Origin: an uncultured Lachnospiraceae bacterium
GTDB taxonomy: Bacteria; Bacillota; Clostridia; Lachnospirales; Lachnospiraceae
Length of the DNA: 64,000 nucleotides
Direction: 5' to 3'
Assembly: GCA_900316855.1 (NCBI GenBank)
Contig: ONEK01000007.1
Span: forward strand, 145,356-209,355
Made by a program: the position numbers and the translations under genes. The notes beneath the pieces were generated by a model. That model had not been told where the DNA came from, searched no databases, and saw nothing but the letters and a program-made list of their open reading frames with translations. Every line of letters begins with the position of its first letter. Position 1 is the stretch's first letter. Shown here one piece after another: positions 49,009 through 56,802 of the stretch.

Positions 49009-50997
49009 TCAGGCCTGCGTCTCCTGCCACAGATCGTACCAGTCAAGGCACTGCTTCGTCCAGGCATCCCGCTTTTCCTCAATCTGCCTGCGCTCCAGGG
49101 CACTTTCCCTCTCATGCTGCTCCCACAGCGCGTCCTCGTCCGGAGCCATGGGATGCGGACTCTCAGCGGCCGCTGCCGTATCCGCCTGTGCGGATACAGG
49201 CTCAATGGAGGCAGTCTCCGGAAGTACAGGCTCCGTGGAGACAGGCCTTCCGGAATCCGCAGCCTCCGCCGGAAAGGCCTCGCGGAAGGCCTGCTCCGCC
49301 TTCTCCCGCTCCCCGCGGTTTAACCGGAACTGCCAGTCGCGCACGGACTCCTCCGTCGTTGGCCGGCGCAGCATCCCGGTCTCCTTCTTCGGGACGCTGC
49401 GAAGCCCCTCGATCAGGCGCTGCTCCTCGCTCCTTCTCGCAAGGGAGGTGTCCTCTCCGGCATCGACCCGGCGTCTCCGCTCCCGGTAGTTCTCATACCC
49501 CGCGGGGTAATACTGCACCTCGCGCGTCCCCGGCAGGAACAGAAGGAGTGAATCCGCGGTATGCGACAGGAAATACCGGTCATGCGACACGAACAGGATC
49601 GTGCCCTTATAATCGCGGAAAATGGACTCCAGCGTCTCTCTGGCAGGGATGTCCATGTTGTTCGTCGGCTCATCCAGAACGAGAAAATTCGGACGTCTTT
49701 CAAGGATTTCCGCAAGGACAAGCCTTGCCTTCTCTCCCCCGGAGAGGTCCCGCACCTTCGTCCTAAGACTGTCGCCGTGAAACAGAAACCCCGCGAGAAT
49801 CCTGCGGATCTCCTTCCCCTCCAGAACGGGGAACTTTCCGTGAAACCAGTCGAAAACGCTCTCTTCGGAGTCAAGGGAGGCAGACATCTGGTCGAAATAG
49901 CCGATGTCGATGTTTTCGCCCGTTTTCAGCTTTCCCTTCCGCGGAGGCAGAAGCCCTGCCGCAGTCTTGACAAACGCGGACTTGCCGGTGCCGTTCGGGC
50001 CGAAGATGCCGATCTTCTGCCCCCGGCGGATCCGCAGGGACAGCTTCCGCAGGGTGTCGCTATACCCGATCTCCAGATCCTCGCACTCGAGGACGTTTTT
50101 GCTGCCGGTGCGCAGCGGTGCAATTTCTCCGCTGTGGAGCACGGCGTCATCCTGATCCGGCTTCTCCACGCGCTCCATGCGGTCCAGGATCTTCTGCCGC
50201 GACCTTGCGAAGGCGGCCTTGCGCGGCTTGTGTTTGAATTTCTCAATCAGGGCGTCCAGGCGCTGAATCTCCTGCTGCTGCGCTTCATACGCTTTCAGCT
50301 GCCGCTGCATGCGCCTTTGCTTCTCCTGCCGGTAGGCGGAATAGTTTCCCGCATAGCGCGTAAGCTTCCCGTTCTGCACCTCGTAGACAACCTCTGCCGT
50401 CTGGTCCAGGAAATACCGGTCGTGCGACACCATGACGACGGCATGCGGGTAGCTGCGGATCCTCTCCTCCAGCCACTCCGACGTCTCCACGTCCAGATGG
50501 TTCGTCGGCTCGTCCAGAACCAGCACCTCCGGAGACAGCAGAAAGAGACGGATGAGAAGGATCTTCACCTGCTCACCCCCGGAGAACTGACCCAGCTTCT
50601 TTGTCCTGTCCTCCAGATGAAAGCCAAGCTCCGTGAACATCCGGTCAAACTGCGCGCGGTATTCGCCGCGCTCCCGGCAGAAGCGTTCCTCCTCCGGAAA
50701 CCGCTGCGCCAGCACCTCATCCGCCATCGCCTCCACCGTCTGCTGCGAATGCTCAACCGCCGTCTGCCCAAGCTCCGCCACCGTAAAGGAACGTGCGCGG
50801 AACAGCCCGGCATCCGGATGTTTCTCATCCGGGTCCAGGCTGTTCTCCCCCGTGATCACCGACAGGAGCGTGCTTTTGCCGGCGCCGTTTTTCCCGACGA
50901 CGGCAATCTTCTCCGTTCCGCGGATTTCAAATGCAAAGTGATCCAGAACCACGTTCCCTCCGCGGGAGATGGTTCCGTCCCTGATTTCCAGCAGCAT
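49009..50997 (-). CDS. ABC-F family ATPase
   Basis: A 662-residue soluble protein with two ABC domains. Walker A motifs are GKNGAGKS near 35-42 and GPNGTGKS in the second half; signatures are FSGGEQVKILL and LSGGEKARLVLAE. The interdomain linker is Arg/Lys-rich. No membrane domain exists, so it acts on the ribosome, as translation factor or antibiotic-protection protein; which one is not decidable. The tail after about 510 is long, with an acidic Pro/Ala/Glu stretch. The ATG at 50995-50997 follows AGGT. A terminator-like hairpin lies 36 bases upstream. Confidence 0.88.
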   Translation of the reverse strand: MLLEIRDGTISRGGNVVLDHFAFEIRGTEKIAVVGKNGAGKSTLLSVITGENSLDPDEKHPDAGLFRARSFTVAELGQTAVEHSQQTVEAMADEVLAQRFPEEERFCRERGEYRAQFDRMFTELGFHLEDRTKKLGQFSGGEQVKILLIRLFLLSPEVLVLDEPTNHLDVETSEWLEERIRSYPHAVVMVSHDRYFLDQTAEVVYEVQNGKLTRYAGNYSAYRQEKQRRMQRQLKAYEAQQQEIQRLDALIEKFKHKPRKAAFARSRQKILDRMERVEKPDQDDAVLHSGEIAPLRTGSKNVLECEDLEIGYSDTLRKLSLRIRRGQKIGIFGPNGTGKSAFVKTAAGLLPPRKGKLKTGENIDIGYFDQMSASLDSEESVFDWFHGKFPVLEGKEIRRILAGFLFHGDSLRTKVRDLSGGEKARLVLAEILERRPNFLVLDEPTNNMDIPARETLESIFRDYKGTILFVSHDRYFLSHTADSLLLFLPGTREVQYYPAGYENYRERRRRVDAGEDTSLARRSEEQRLIEGLRSVPKKETGMLRRPTTEESVRDWQFRLNRGEREKAEQAFREAFPAEAADSGRPVSTEPVLPETASIEPVSAQADTAAAAESPHPMAPDEDALWEQHERESALERRQIEEKRDAWTKQCLDWYDLWQETQA

Positions 50998-51032
50998 GGC
51001 AGTACCTGGTTTACCTTGTTCCCTGTACGAAA

Positions 51033-51072
51033 ATATCGAGTACCCGGCATACTGCTGCCGGGCACTCGATAT
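51033..51072 (-). terminator. Strong hairpin with U tract in front of the ABC-F gene
   Basis: On the minus strand ATATCGAGT-G-CCCGGCA pairs with TGCCGGG-T-ACTCGATAT, 16 pairs with one mismatch and a 6-base loop, followed by TTTC. It ends 36 bases before the ABC-F start, leaving no room for a promoter between. It is either an attenuator of the ABC-F gene or a leaky terminator of the upstream pair. Confidence 0.7.
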
Positions 51073-51164
51073 GAGACTGACCATTTCATGCGCCGATTCC
51101 GTAAACCGGTCAGACGCAGCACAAATTCCCCGGATTCTCTCCCCGGGTGCCGCCGGCCTCTTCC

Positions 51165-51506
51165 TTACGAACGGCTGTGCTGTGCGGACTTCGTGTCCTT
51201 ATGGAACAGTGCGCCGCGGATGACGCCCTTCGGATCCGTGACAAGCAGACGCACTACCCAGATGATCAGGCCGAGCGCGACAACCGCAAGGCCAAGGAAC
51301 GTATCGTTCAGCAGGTCCTCCGGAGCCGGTGTGAAGTACGCCGCGTGAAGCTCGCCGTACTCGAAGATGGCGTCCACAAACCACATGATGGAAGCACCCC
51401 AGTACAGCCAGCACAGAATGCCTGTCTTCATCTCGTCCTTCGGCATGCCCTTATACCAGACTGCCGTGCTGATCACCGCTGCAAAAACCGTGATGAGCAA
51501 TGTCAT
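51165..51506 (-). CDS. Small membrane protein of unknown function
   Basis: A 113-residue protein with three predicted membrane segments (about 3-18, 27-45 and 68-88) and a basic cytoplasmic tail (FHKDTKSAQHSRS). Between segments lie conserved-looking acidic and aromatic residues (WFVDAIFEYGELH). The ATG overlaps the stop of 51503-51916 by ATGA, so the two are coupled and may form a complex. I do not recognise the family. Confidence 0.7.
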   Translation of the reverse strand: MTLLITVFAAVISTAVWYKGMPKDEMKTGILCWLYWGASIMWFVDAIFEYGELHAAYFTPAPEDLLNDTFLGLAVVALGLIIWVVRLLVTDPKGVIRGALFHKDTKSAQHSRS

Positions 51507-51916
51507 TTCGCCGTGCCCTCCGTCTGAAGCTCAGCCGCCTCGTTCTCGCGGCGCGCCATGGAATCCGCAACAACGCACATCACGCCCCATACCGCCGTGA
51601 CAAGGACAGCCATCGTCACACCGACCGTCGACATCTCGTGCAGCATGACCGCGGTGTCCGCTAGATCGCTCGCCGCCGTCAGGAACGGGAACCACGGCAC
51701 AACCTCCCCGTGCCACAGATGCTCGAACGCCAGCAGCACGGCTCCGCCGGCCAGAAGACGGTTCAGCCAGTGCAGCTTCCTCGAGAACGGAATCTTCACC
51801 GCAATGGAAGAATCCTCCCTCTTCCGGGCCGGAGCCTTCTGCTCCTTCGCCTCCTCAGCCTTTGTTACAAGGCTCGTAACTACCGCTTCCGCGGTCGGTA
51901 CCAGAAAACATGCCAT
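51503..51916 (-). CDS. Small membrane protein of unknown function, partner of the next gene
   Basis: A 137-residue protein: a short hydrophobic N terminus (MACFLVPTAEAVVTSLV), a Lys/Glu-rich stretch, then three membrane segments. The central helix contains LLAFEHLWHGEVVPWFPFLT and a later one LHEMSTVGVTMAVLV, with His and Glu in the membrane that could bind a metal or proton. The start has a strong AGGAGGAG site. Upstream on the minus strand TATGAT (51964-51969) is a possible -10. No recognised family. Confidence 0.7.
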   Translation of the reverse strand: MACFLVPTAEAVVTSLVTKAEEAKEQKAPARKREDSSIAVKIPFSRKLHWLNRLLAGGAVLLAFEHLWHGEVVPWFPFLTAASDLADTAVMLHEMSTVGVTMAVLVTAVWGVMCVVADSMARRENEAAELQTEGTAK

Positions 51917-51994
51917 CGCAATGCTCCTCCTGCATTCATGAGATTCAGAATTAATACTGCCTTATCATATCACATCCATCCCACGGCTCACAGC

Positions 51995-52048
51995 AAAATT
52001 CCGGGGCATATCACCTTTTCGGGATTTATTTCAGGCCCCTTCAATTTT
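51995..52048 (-). terminator. Possible terminator at the end of the RlmD gene
   Basis: AAAATT and GGGGC (51995-52007) can pair with GCCCC and AATTTT (52035-52048), overlapping the RlmD stop codon. On the minus strand the stem ends in TTTT. The loop is long (27 bases) and the stem has an internal bulge. Confidence 0.35.
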
Positions 52049-53564
52049 GCCGCTGCATCATTATCAAGGTCTCAACACCGCTCGTCCAGGGGAACTGATC
52101 CAGGCAGGTCGCGCGGACGGGGCGGTAGCCGGCGGCAAGGAATGCGGGCAGGTCCCTGGCAAGGCTCGTCGGCTTGCAGGAGATGTAGAGGATGTACGAT
52201 ACGCCGTACGCGAGGATCTTCGGGAGAGCCTTCGGATGGACTCCGTCCCTTGGCGGGTCTAAGATGATGAGGTCGGGCTTCTCCTGCACGGTGTCCAGCA
52301 CCTTCAGGACGTCACCCGCGAGGAACTCACAGTTCGCGATGCCGTTGCGGACCGCGTTCTGCTTCGCCGCCTCGACGGCCTCCTCCACGATCTCGACGCC
52401 GACAACCTTCGACGCGGAGGGCGCCACGAGCTGGGATATGGTGCCGGTTCCGCAGTAAAGGTCGAAGACGACCGGCTTCTTTGTCATTTCCCCGGTTCCG
52501 GCGATGTAATCCCGCGCGATCGTATACAGCAGTTCCGCTCCGTAGCTGTTCGTCTGGAAGAACGAGAACGGCGTCACGAGGAACTTAAGGCCCAGGATCT
52601 GCTCCTCGAAGTAAGCCCTCCCGTAAAGCGTCTGCGTGCCCTGGTCCTCGATGATATCCGCCGCGGAGTCATTGACCGTGTGAAGGATACCGGTAATATT
52701 TCCGTCGAGCTTCAGGCCCAGCAGGCAGTCCGTGAAGGCGTGGAGAAGCTCCTCCTCACTGCCGGTGAAGGCATTCATTGTATCCTTCCTGTCTCCGGCG
52801 GCCTGCTCCGCATGTCCGGCTGCCTTCTCACGGTCCCGCAGGATGCTGACTGTTTCCGGATTCTCGCAATAGAACTCTTCCGTATGGGATGTCGTCACGA
52901 GGTCTATAAGGATTTCCCCGGTGTGAGCGCCCTTGCGGACGAGGAGGTGTCTGAGATACCCGTCGTGCCGCACACGGTGAAAATAGGGGATCTGCCTCTT
53001 TGCGAAGAAGTCACACGCCGCGCGCACGATCGCCCGGTAATCGCCGTCCACGATGGCGCAGCATGACGCATCCGCGAGGTCGTAGAAGCTTCCGCGCCGG
53101 TGCATGCCCAGGGTGAGCGGCCCGCCCTTGCACGAATCCCCGAACGTGAATTCCATCTTGTTGCGATAGCCTTCTGTGACAGGGCTTGCATGGGCAGGTT
53201 CCCAGAAGGAATCCACGCTGTCCGTTTCCGTCCCGCTCCCGTCAATTGCCTGCTGGAGGAGTCCCTTTACCTGCTCCTCCTTTATATGCAGCTCCCGCTC
53301 GTAAGGAAGCGTCAGGTACAGGCAGCCCCCGCACCTGCCAAAGACCGGACAGGGCGATTCCCGCTCATCCGGCGCCTTCTCCAGCACGCGAAGGAGCAGG
53401 CCCTCTCCCTGACCGTTCCGCTTCTTCGTAAGCTTTGCCTCGACTATCTGTCCCGGCAGGGCGTTCTTCACCATAAAGCTCTGCCCGTCCTGTGTTTCCA
53501 CGATGCCCTTATTGGGAAACCGGATCCCGGTTACCCTTCCGGTAAAAATCTCGCCTTTTTTCAT
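52041..53564 (-). CDS. rlmD: 23S rRNA (uracil-5)-methyltransferase, RlmD/TrmA family
   Basis: About 507 residues: a TRAM domain (2-60), iron-sulfur cysteines C72, C78 and C81 in CPVFGRCGGCLYL, a Rossmann methyltransferase domain with VFDLYCGTGTISQLV, the DPPRDG motif and the catalytic Cys in LYISCKPTSLARDL. The family methylates U747 or U1939 of 23S rRNA or U54 of tRNA; the site is not decidable by eye. An extra stretch near 265-295 (REKAAGHAEQAAGDRKDTMN) appears inserted. The ATG at 53562-53564 follows AGGGA and is preceded directly by a 13-bp hairpin. Confidence 0.9.
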   Translation of the reverse strand: MKKGEIFTGRVTGIRFPNKGIVETQDGQSFMVKNALPGQIVEAKLTKKRNGQGEGLLLRVLEKAPDERESPCPVFGRCGGCLYLTLPYERELHIKEEQVKGLLQQAIDGSGTETDSVDSFWEPAHASPVTEGYRNKMEFTFGDSCKGGPLTLGMHRRGSFYDLADASCCAIVDGDYRAIVRAACDFFAKRQIPYFHRVRHDGYLRHLLVRKGAHTGEILIDLVTTSHTEEFYCENPETVSILRDREKAAGHAEQAAGDRKDTMNAFTGSEEELLHAFTDCLLGLKLDGNITGILHTVNDSAADIIEDQGTQTLYGRAYFEEQILGLKFLVTPFSFFQTNSYGAELLYTIARDYIAGTGEMTKKPVVFDLYCGTGTISQLVAPSASKVVGVEIVEEAVEAAKQNAVRNGIANCEFLAGDVLKVLDTVQEKPDLIILDPPRDGVHPKALPKILAYGVSYILYISCKPTSLARDLPAFLAAGYRPVRATCLDQFPWTSGVETLIMMQRQN

Positions 53565-53577
53565 ATCGTTTTCCCTG

Positions 53578-53613
53578 ATCGGGCAGGGGGATTTCATCCA
53601 CCCCCTGCCCGAT
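53578..53613 (-). promoter_or_regulatory. Leader hairpin abutting the RlmD ribosome binding site
   Basis: A perfect 13-bp stem, ATCGGGCAGGGGG with CCCCCTGCCCGAT, and a 10-base loop ending 13 bases from the ATG. No U tract follows, so it is not a terminator for the minus strand. It could modulate translation or protect the 5-prime end. Confidence 0.7.
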
Positions 53614-53675
53614 GCCGCTGTGCCGCCTGCATCTCACACGCTTTCCGTGTTCGATGTTCGCGGTCGCCGCCTTCG

Positions 53676-53750
53676 ATCGAGTAGGAGGATTTCATCCCCT
53701 ACTCGATTTTCGCACCTGCGAACAGCTCGAAGCACAGCTTCTCGCTGTTC
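53676..53750. other. Two further hairpins in the RlmD upstream region
   Basis: The first, ATCGAGTAGG with CCTACTCGAT (53676-53707), is followed by TTTTC on the plus strand. The second, GAACAGC/GCTGTTC with inner GAAGC/GCTTC (53720-53750), has a symmetric TC/TC internal loop. With the leader hairpin and the terminator at 53788 they make four stem-loops in 250 gene-free bases (53565-53868). Confidence 0.65.
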
Positions 53751-53787
53751 TTGCGGGCCTCTAATGTCCGCTCGTGCAAGCACGGAA

Positions 53788-53826
53788 AACCGGCGGCGCG
53801 GACATACTGCTCCCGCACCGCCGGTT
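53788..53826 (-). terminator. Terminator of the small acidic-tail gene
   Basis: On the minus strand AACCGGCGGTGCGG pairs with CCGCGCCGCCGGTT, 13 of 14 pairs, followed by TTCCG after TT. It begins 43 bases after the stop of 53869-54129. Confidence 0.7.
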
Positions 53827-53868
53827 CTCATTCATTCAATGTCAATGTGTGTCTGTCCCGGTCAGGAT

Positions 53869-54129
53869 TTATTCCTCACCCTCGGGATCATCGATACCGG
53901 CGTCCTTCTCCAGGTCGTCATAGTTATCGTCATAGACATCCTCGTCATCGTAGTCCTCGTAATAATCCGGCTGCAGGAAACGGTATACCACATAGGCAAT
54001 GACCGCAGCGACTGCCACAATTCCAATCACGGCGAAGACAACAACCAGCGTATTGGAATCCTTCTTCTCCTTCTGCGCCGCCGTTACCCTCTTCAGCTCG
54101 TCCAGAACATCGTTGATCTTCCTATCCAT
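53869..54129 (-). CDS. Small single-pass membrane protein with Asp/Tyr-rich tail
   Basis: An 86-residue protein: a charged helix at 1-24 (MDRKINDVLDELKRVTAAQK), one membrane helix at about 27-51, and an outer or terminal tail almost entirely Asp, Glu and Tyr (YYEDYDDEDVYDDNYDDLEK). No signal cleavage site is apparent. Such acidic tails can bind cations or basic surfaces; function unknown. ATG follows AGGAGGT. It has its own promoter and terminator and is thus monocistronic. Confidence 0.8.
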   Translation of the reverse strand: MDRKINDVLDELKRVTAAQKEKKDSNTLVVVFAVIGIVAVAAVIAYVVYRFLQPDYYEDYDDEDVYDDNYDDLEKDAGIDDPEGEE

Positions 54130-54192
54130 AGCTACCTCCTGTGATCGGCAGGGCCCTCCGTCCTGCCTGGCCTGTGCACTTCGAATGAATTA

Positions 54193-54221
54193 ACTATAAC
54201 ATGATCCCGGCTGTTTTTCAG
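54193..54221 (-). promoter_or_regulatory. Promoter of the small acidic-tail gene
   Basis: On the minus strand CTGAAA (54216-54221), 17 bases, then TATAGT (54193-54198). The -35 overlaps the pcrA stop codon. Transcription would start about 55 bases before the ATG. Confidence 0.55.
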
Positions 54222-56728
54222 CCGTCGAGTTTCTCAAGTCTTGCAAAGGCAGCGTACATGATCTTTGTCCCCGCTTCATCGAAGCTGACCTTCACCTTGT
54301 AGTCCTTCGGTCCCTTCTCGATGGACTCCACGACGCCGTCTCCGTACTTGATATGCCGCACGCGGTCTCCGACTGTATAGTCCGGCGCAGAGCCGGCAGG
54401 CATTCCCTTCGTGAGCCCCGCAAGACCCGCCTTTGCGATATAGGGCTTTTTGTCCGCGCTGGTATGGGGCGGCGTATACGAAGCCTTCAGACGGGTGTCG
54501 GGGGCCTTCCTGCCGCCGTTTCGTTCCGACATGCCGGGATAGCTCGTGGAGCCGTAGCCGGTCCCGGTGTAAGCGGAATTTCCGCTGCCATGGTATGTCC
54601 TGCCGGCAGTGCTCTCCTTCCCCCGGGAGACATACCGGGATCTTCCGCCGTAAGGCCTGCCATAGTCGTAGGAGTCAGATGAGGCCCTGCCGGAGCCGAA
54701 GGAGGCAAATCCCCCGTCCGGATCCGCGAACGGCATCTCATCCTCCCCGTCCTCTCCATAGCTGCCGCCGTTCTGCCGGGGTGATTCGTCGAGGAGCTTC
54801 TCCGGGATTTCCAGGACGAACCGGCTGACAGCGTTGTACTGCACCTCGCCGCGGATCATCCGCGCCCTCGCGCACGTCAGCGTGAGGTCCTGCTTCGCCC
54901 TCGTGATGCCGACGTAGCAAAGGCGCCGCTCCTCCTCAATCGCGTCCGGGTCGTCGGAGTTGATGGACAGGTATCCGGGGAATATGCCGTCCTCCATGCC
55001 CGCGAGATACACATAGGGAAACTCAAGGCCCTTGGCGGAATGCAGCGTCATGAGAAGGACGCGGGGCGTGCTCTCGTCGACCTGGTCGATGTCCGCGACC
55101 AGCGAGACCTCCTCAAGGAACCCGGACAGGGAGGTGCCTCCTTCCTCCTCGTTTTCCAGCGCTTCCTCCTCGTAGGAAGCAGCCTTGGAGATCAGCTCGT
55201 CCACATTCGCAATGCGGTCCTCGCCGTTTTCGTCGTCATATTCGCGCAGGTAATTCTCGTAGTCCGTGAGCTTCACGACCTGCTTGATGAGGTCTTCGAC
55301 GCTGTTTTCGGCCGCGAAGGCGCGCAGCGTATGGATGAGCTCGACGAACGGCTTTAAGTGTGACCTGGCCCTTCCGATCTCCGGAATCCGGTCCATCTGC
55401 TCCAGCGCGTCGAAAAAGCTTACATTCTCCTCCTGTGCAAACTGCAGGATGCGGTCCTGCGTCGTCCTGCCGATGCCGCGCTTCGGGACGTTCAGGATGC
55501 GAAGCGTGTTGATATCATCACGCGCGTTATTGATCGTCCGGAGGTAGCTCAGGATGTCGCGGACCTCCATGCGGTCGTAGAAGTTGTGCCCGCCGACGAT
55601 GTTGTAGGGGATGGAGTTCTGCACCAGCTGGTCCTCGATCAGCCGCGACTGGGCGTTCGTCCGGTACAAAACCGCGAAATCGCCGTAATTCAGCCGGTGG
55701 TCCTCCTTAAGGTGCCGGTCGATATCCTGCGCGATGAACGAGGCCTCCTCCGTACCGGTGTTGAACTGACGCAGATGGATTCTGTTCCCGCTTCCGTGGT
55801 CCGTCCACAGCTTCTTGTCCTTGCGTCCGGAATTGTGGGAGATCACGGCGTTCGCCGCGTCGAGGATGTTCTGGGTCGAGCGGTAGTTCTGCTCGAGCTT
55901 CACGACAAGCGCATCCTTATACACCTTCTCGAAGTCCAGGATGTTGCGGATGTCGGCGCCGCGGAATTTATAGATACTCTGGTCATCGTCTCCGACAACG
56001 CACAGGTTCCGGTACTTCGCCGCCAGCATGCGCACGATCTCGAACTGGGCCGCGTTTGTGTCCTGGTACTCGTCGACCATGATATAGCGGAACCGTTCCT
56101 GGTAACCCTCCAGGATTTCCTCATGCGCCTGAAACAGCTCGACCGTCTTCATCAGCAGGTCGTCGAAGTCAAGCGCGTTGTTGCCGGCGAGCGCCTTCTG
56201 GTACTCCTCATAGACCTCGCCGATCTTCTGCTCATAGAAATCCTGCCGGTGCGTCTCCTGATAGATGTGGGGTGTCTGCAGCTCGTTCTTCGCCTGCGAG
56301 ATGGCTGCCAGGATGGAGCGCTCGCGCATCTGCTTCGTGTCGATGTTCATCCGCGCGCAGATCTGGCGGATAAGCGCCTTCTGGTCATCGGTGTCATAGA
56401 TGGTGAACGCGGAGTCGTAGCCGATCCGGTCGATATGGCGGCGCAGGATCCGCACGCACATGGAGTGGAATGTCGAGATCCACACGGATTCCGAGCCGAA
56501 GCCGATCAGCCTGTCCACGCGCTCGCGCATCTCACCCGCCGCCTTGTTCGTAAACGTGATGGCGAGGATATTCCAGGGATTGACGCCTTCCTCCTCCATG
56601 AGATAGGCGATGCGGTGCGTGATGACACGTGTCTTGCCGGATCCCGCCCCCGCGAGGATAAGGACAGGTCCCGCAGTGTGGAATACCGCCTCCTGCTGCT
56701 GATTGTTTAAGGTATCGTATATACTCAT
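54218..56728 (-). CDS. pcrA: ATP-dependent DNA helicase PcrA (UvrD/Rep family)
   Basis: An 836-residue SF1A helicase. Q motif LNNQQQEAV, Walker A AGAGSGKTRVITHRI, motif II DEYQDTN, motif III GDDDQSIYKFRGAD, motif V LMTLHSAKGLEFPYVYL and motif VI EERRLCYVGITRAKQDL are all present. It removes RecA filaments and acts in repair and rolling-circle replication. A long Gly/Ser/Tyr/Arg-rich disordered linker (about 660-760) separates the core from a Tudor-like C-terminal domain (GDRVRHIKYGDGVVESIEKG) that in PcrA binds RNA polymerase. It follows recN after a repeat. Confidence 0.96.
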   Translation of the reverse strand: MSIYDTLNNQQQEAVFHTAGPVLILAGAGSGKTRVITHRIAYLMEEEGVNPWNILAITFTNKAAGEMRERVDRLIGFGSESVWISTFHSMCVRILRRHIDRIGYDSAFTIYDTDDQKALIRQICARMNIDTKQMRERSILAAISQAKNELQTPHIYQETHRQDFYEQKIGEVYEEYQKALAGNNALDFDDLLMKTVELFQAHEEILEGYQERFRYIMVDEYQDTNAAQFEIVRMLAAKYRNLCVVGDDDQSIYKFRGADIRNILDFEKVYKDALVVKLEQNYRSTQNILDAANAVISHNSGRKDKKLWTDHGSGNRIHLRQFNTGTEEASFIAQDIDRHLKEDHRLNYGDFAVLYRTNAQSRLIEDQLVQNSIPYNIVGGHNFYDRMEVRDILSYLRTINNARDDINTLRILNVPKRGIGRTTQDRILQFAQEENVSFFDALEQMDRIPEIGRARSHLKPFVELIHTLRAFAAENSVEDLIKQVVKLTDYENYLREYDDENGEDRIANVDELISKAASYEEEALENEEEGGTSLSGFLEEVSLVADIDQVDESTPRVLLMTLHSAKGLEFPYVYLAGMEDGIFPGYLSINSDDPDAIEEERRLCYVGITRAKQDLTLTCARARMIRGEVQYNAVSRFVLEIPEKLLDESPRQNGGSYGEDGEDEMPFADPDGGFASFGSGRASSDSYDYGRPYGGRSRYVSRGKESTAGRTYHGSGNSAYTGTGYGSTSYPGMSERNGGRKAPDTRLKASYTPPHTSADKKPYIAKAGLAGLTKGMPAGSAPDYTVGDRVRHIKYGDGVVESIEKGPKDYKVKVSFDEAGTKIMYAAFARLEKLDG

Positions 56729-56742
56729 GCTTTATATTCCAT

Positions 56743-56797
56743 ATGCCTGCGCCGGCAGGCATCCATCACGGGAAATCCGCGGATGCGGTTTCCCGTG
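56743..56797. repeat. Double-hairpin dispersed repeat (inverted copy)
   Basis: ATGCCTGC-GCCG-GCAGGCAT (56743-56762) followed by CACGGGAAATCCGC pairing with GCGGTTTCCCGTG (56767-56797). This is the most symmetric copy. It fills the gap between recN and pcrA and reads opposite to the copy near 25925. Confidence 0.8.
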
Positions 56798-56802
56798 TAT
56801 GA

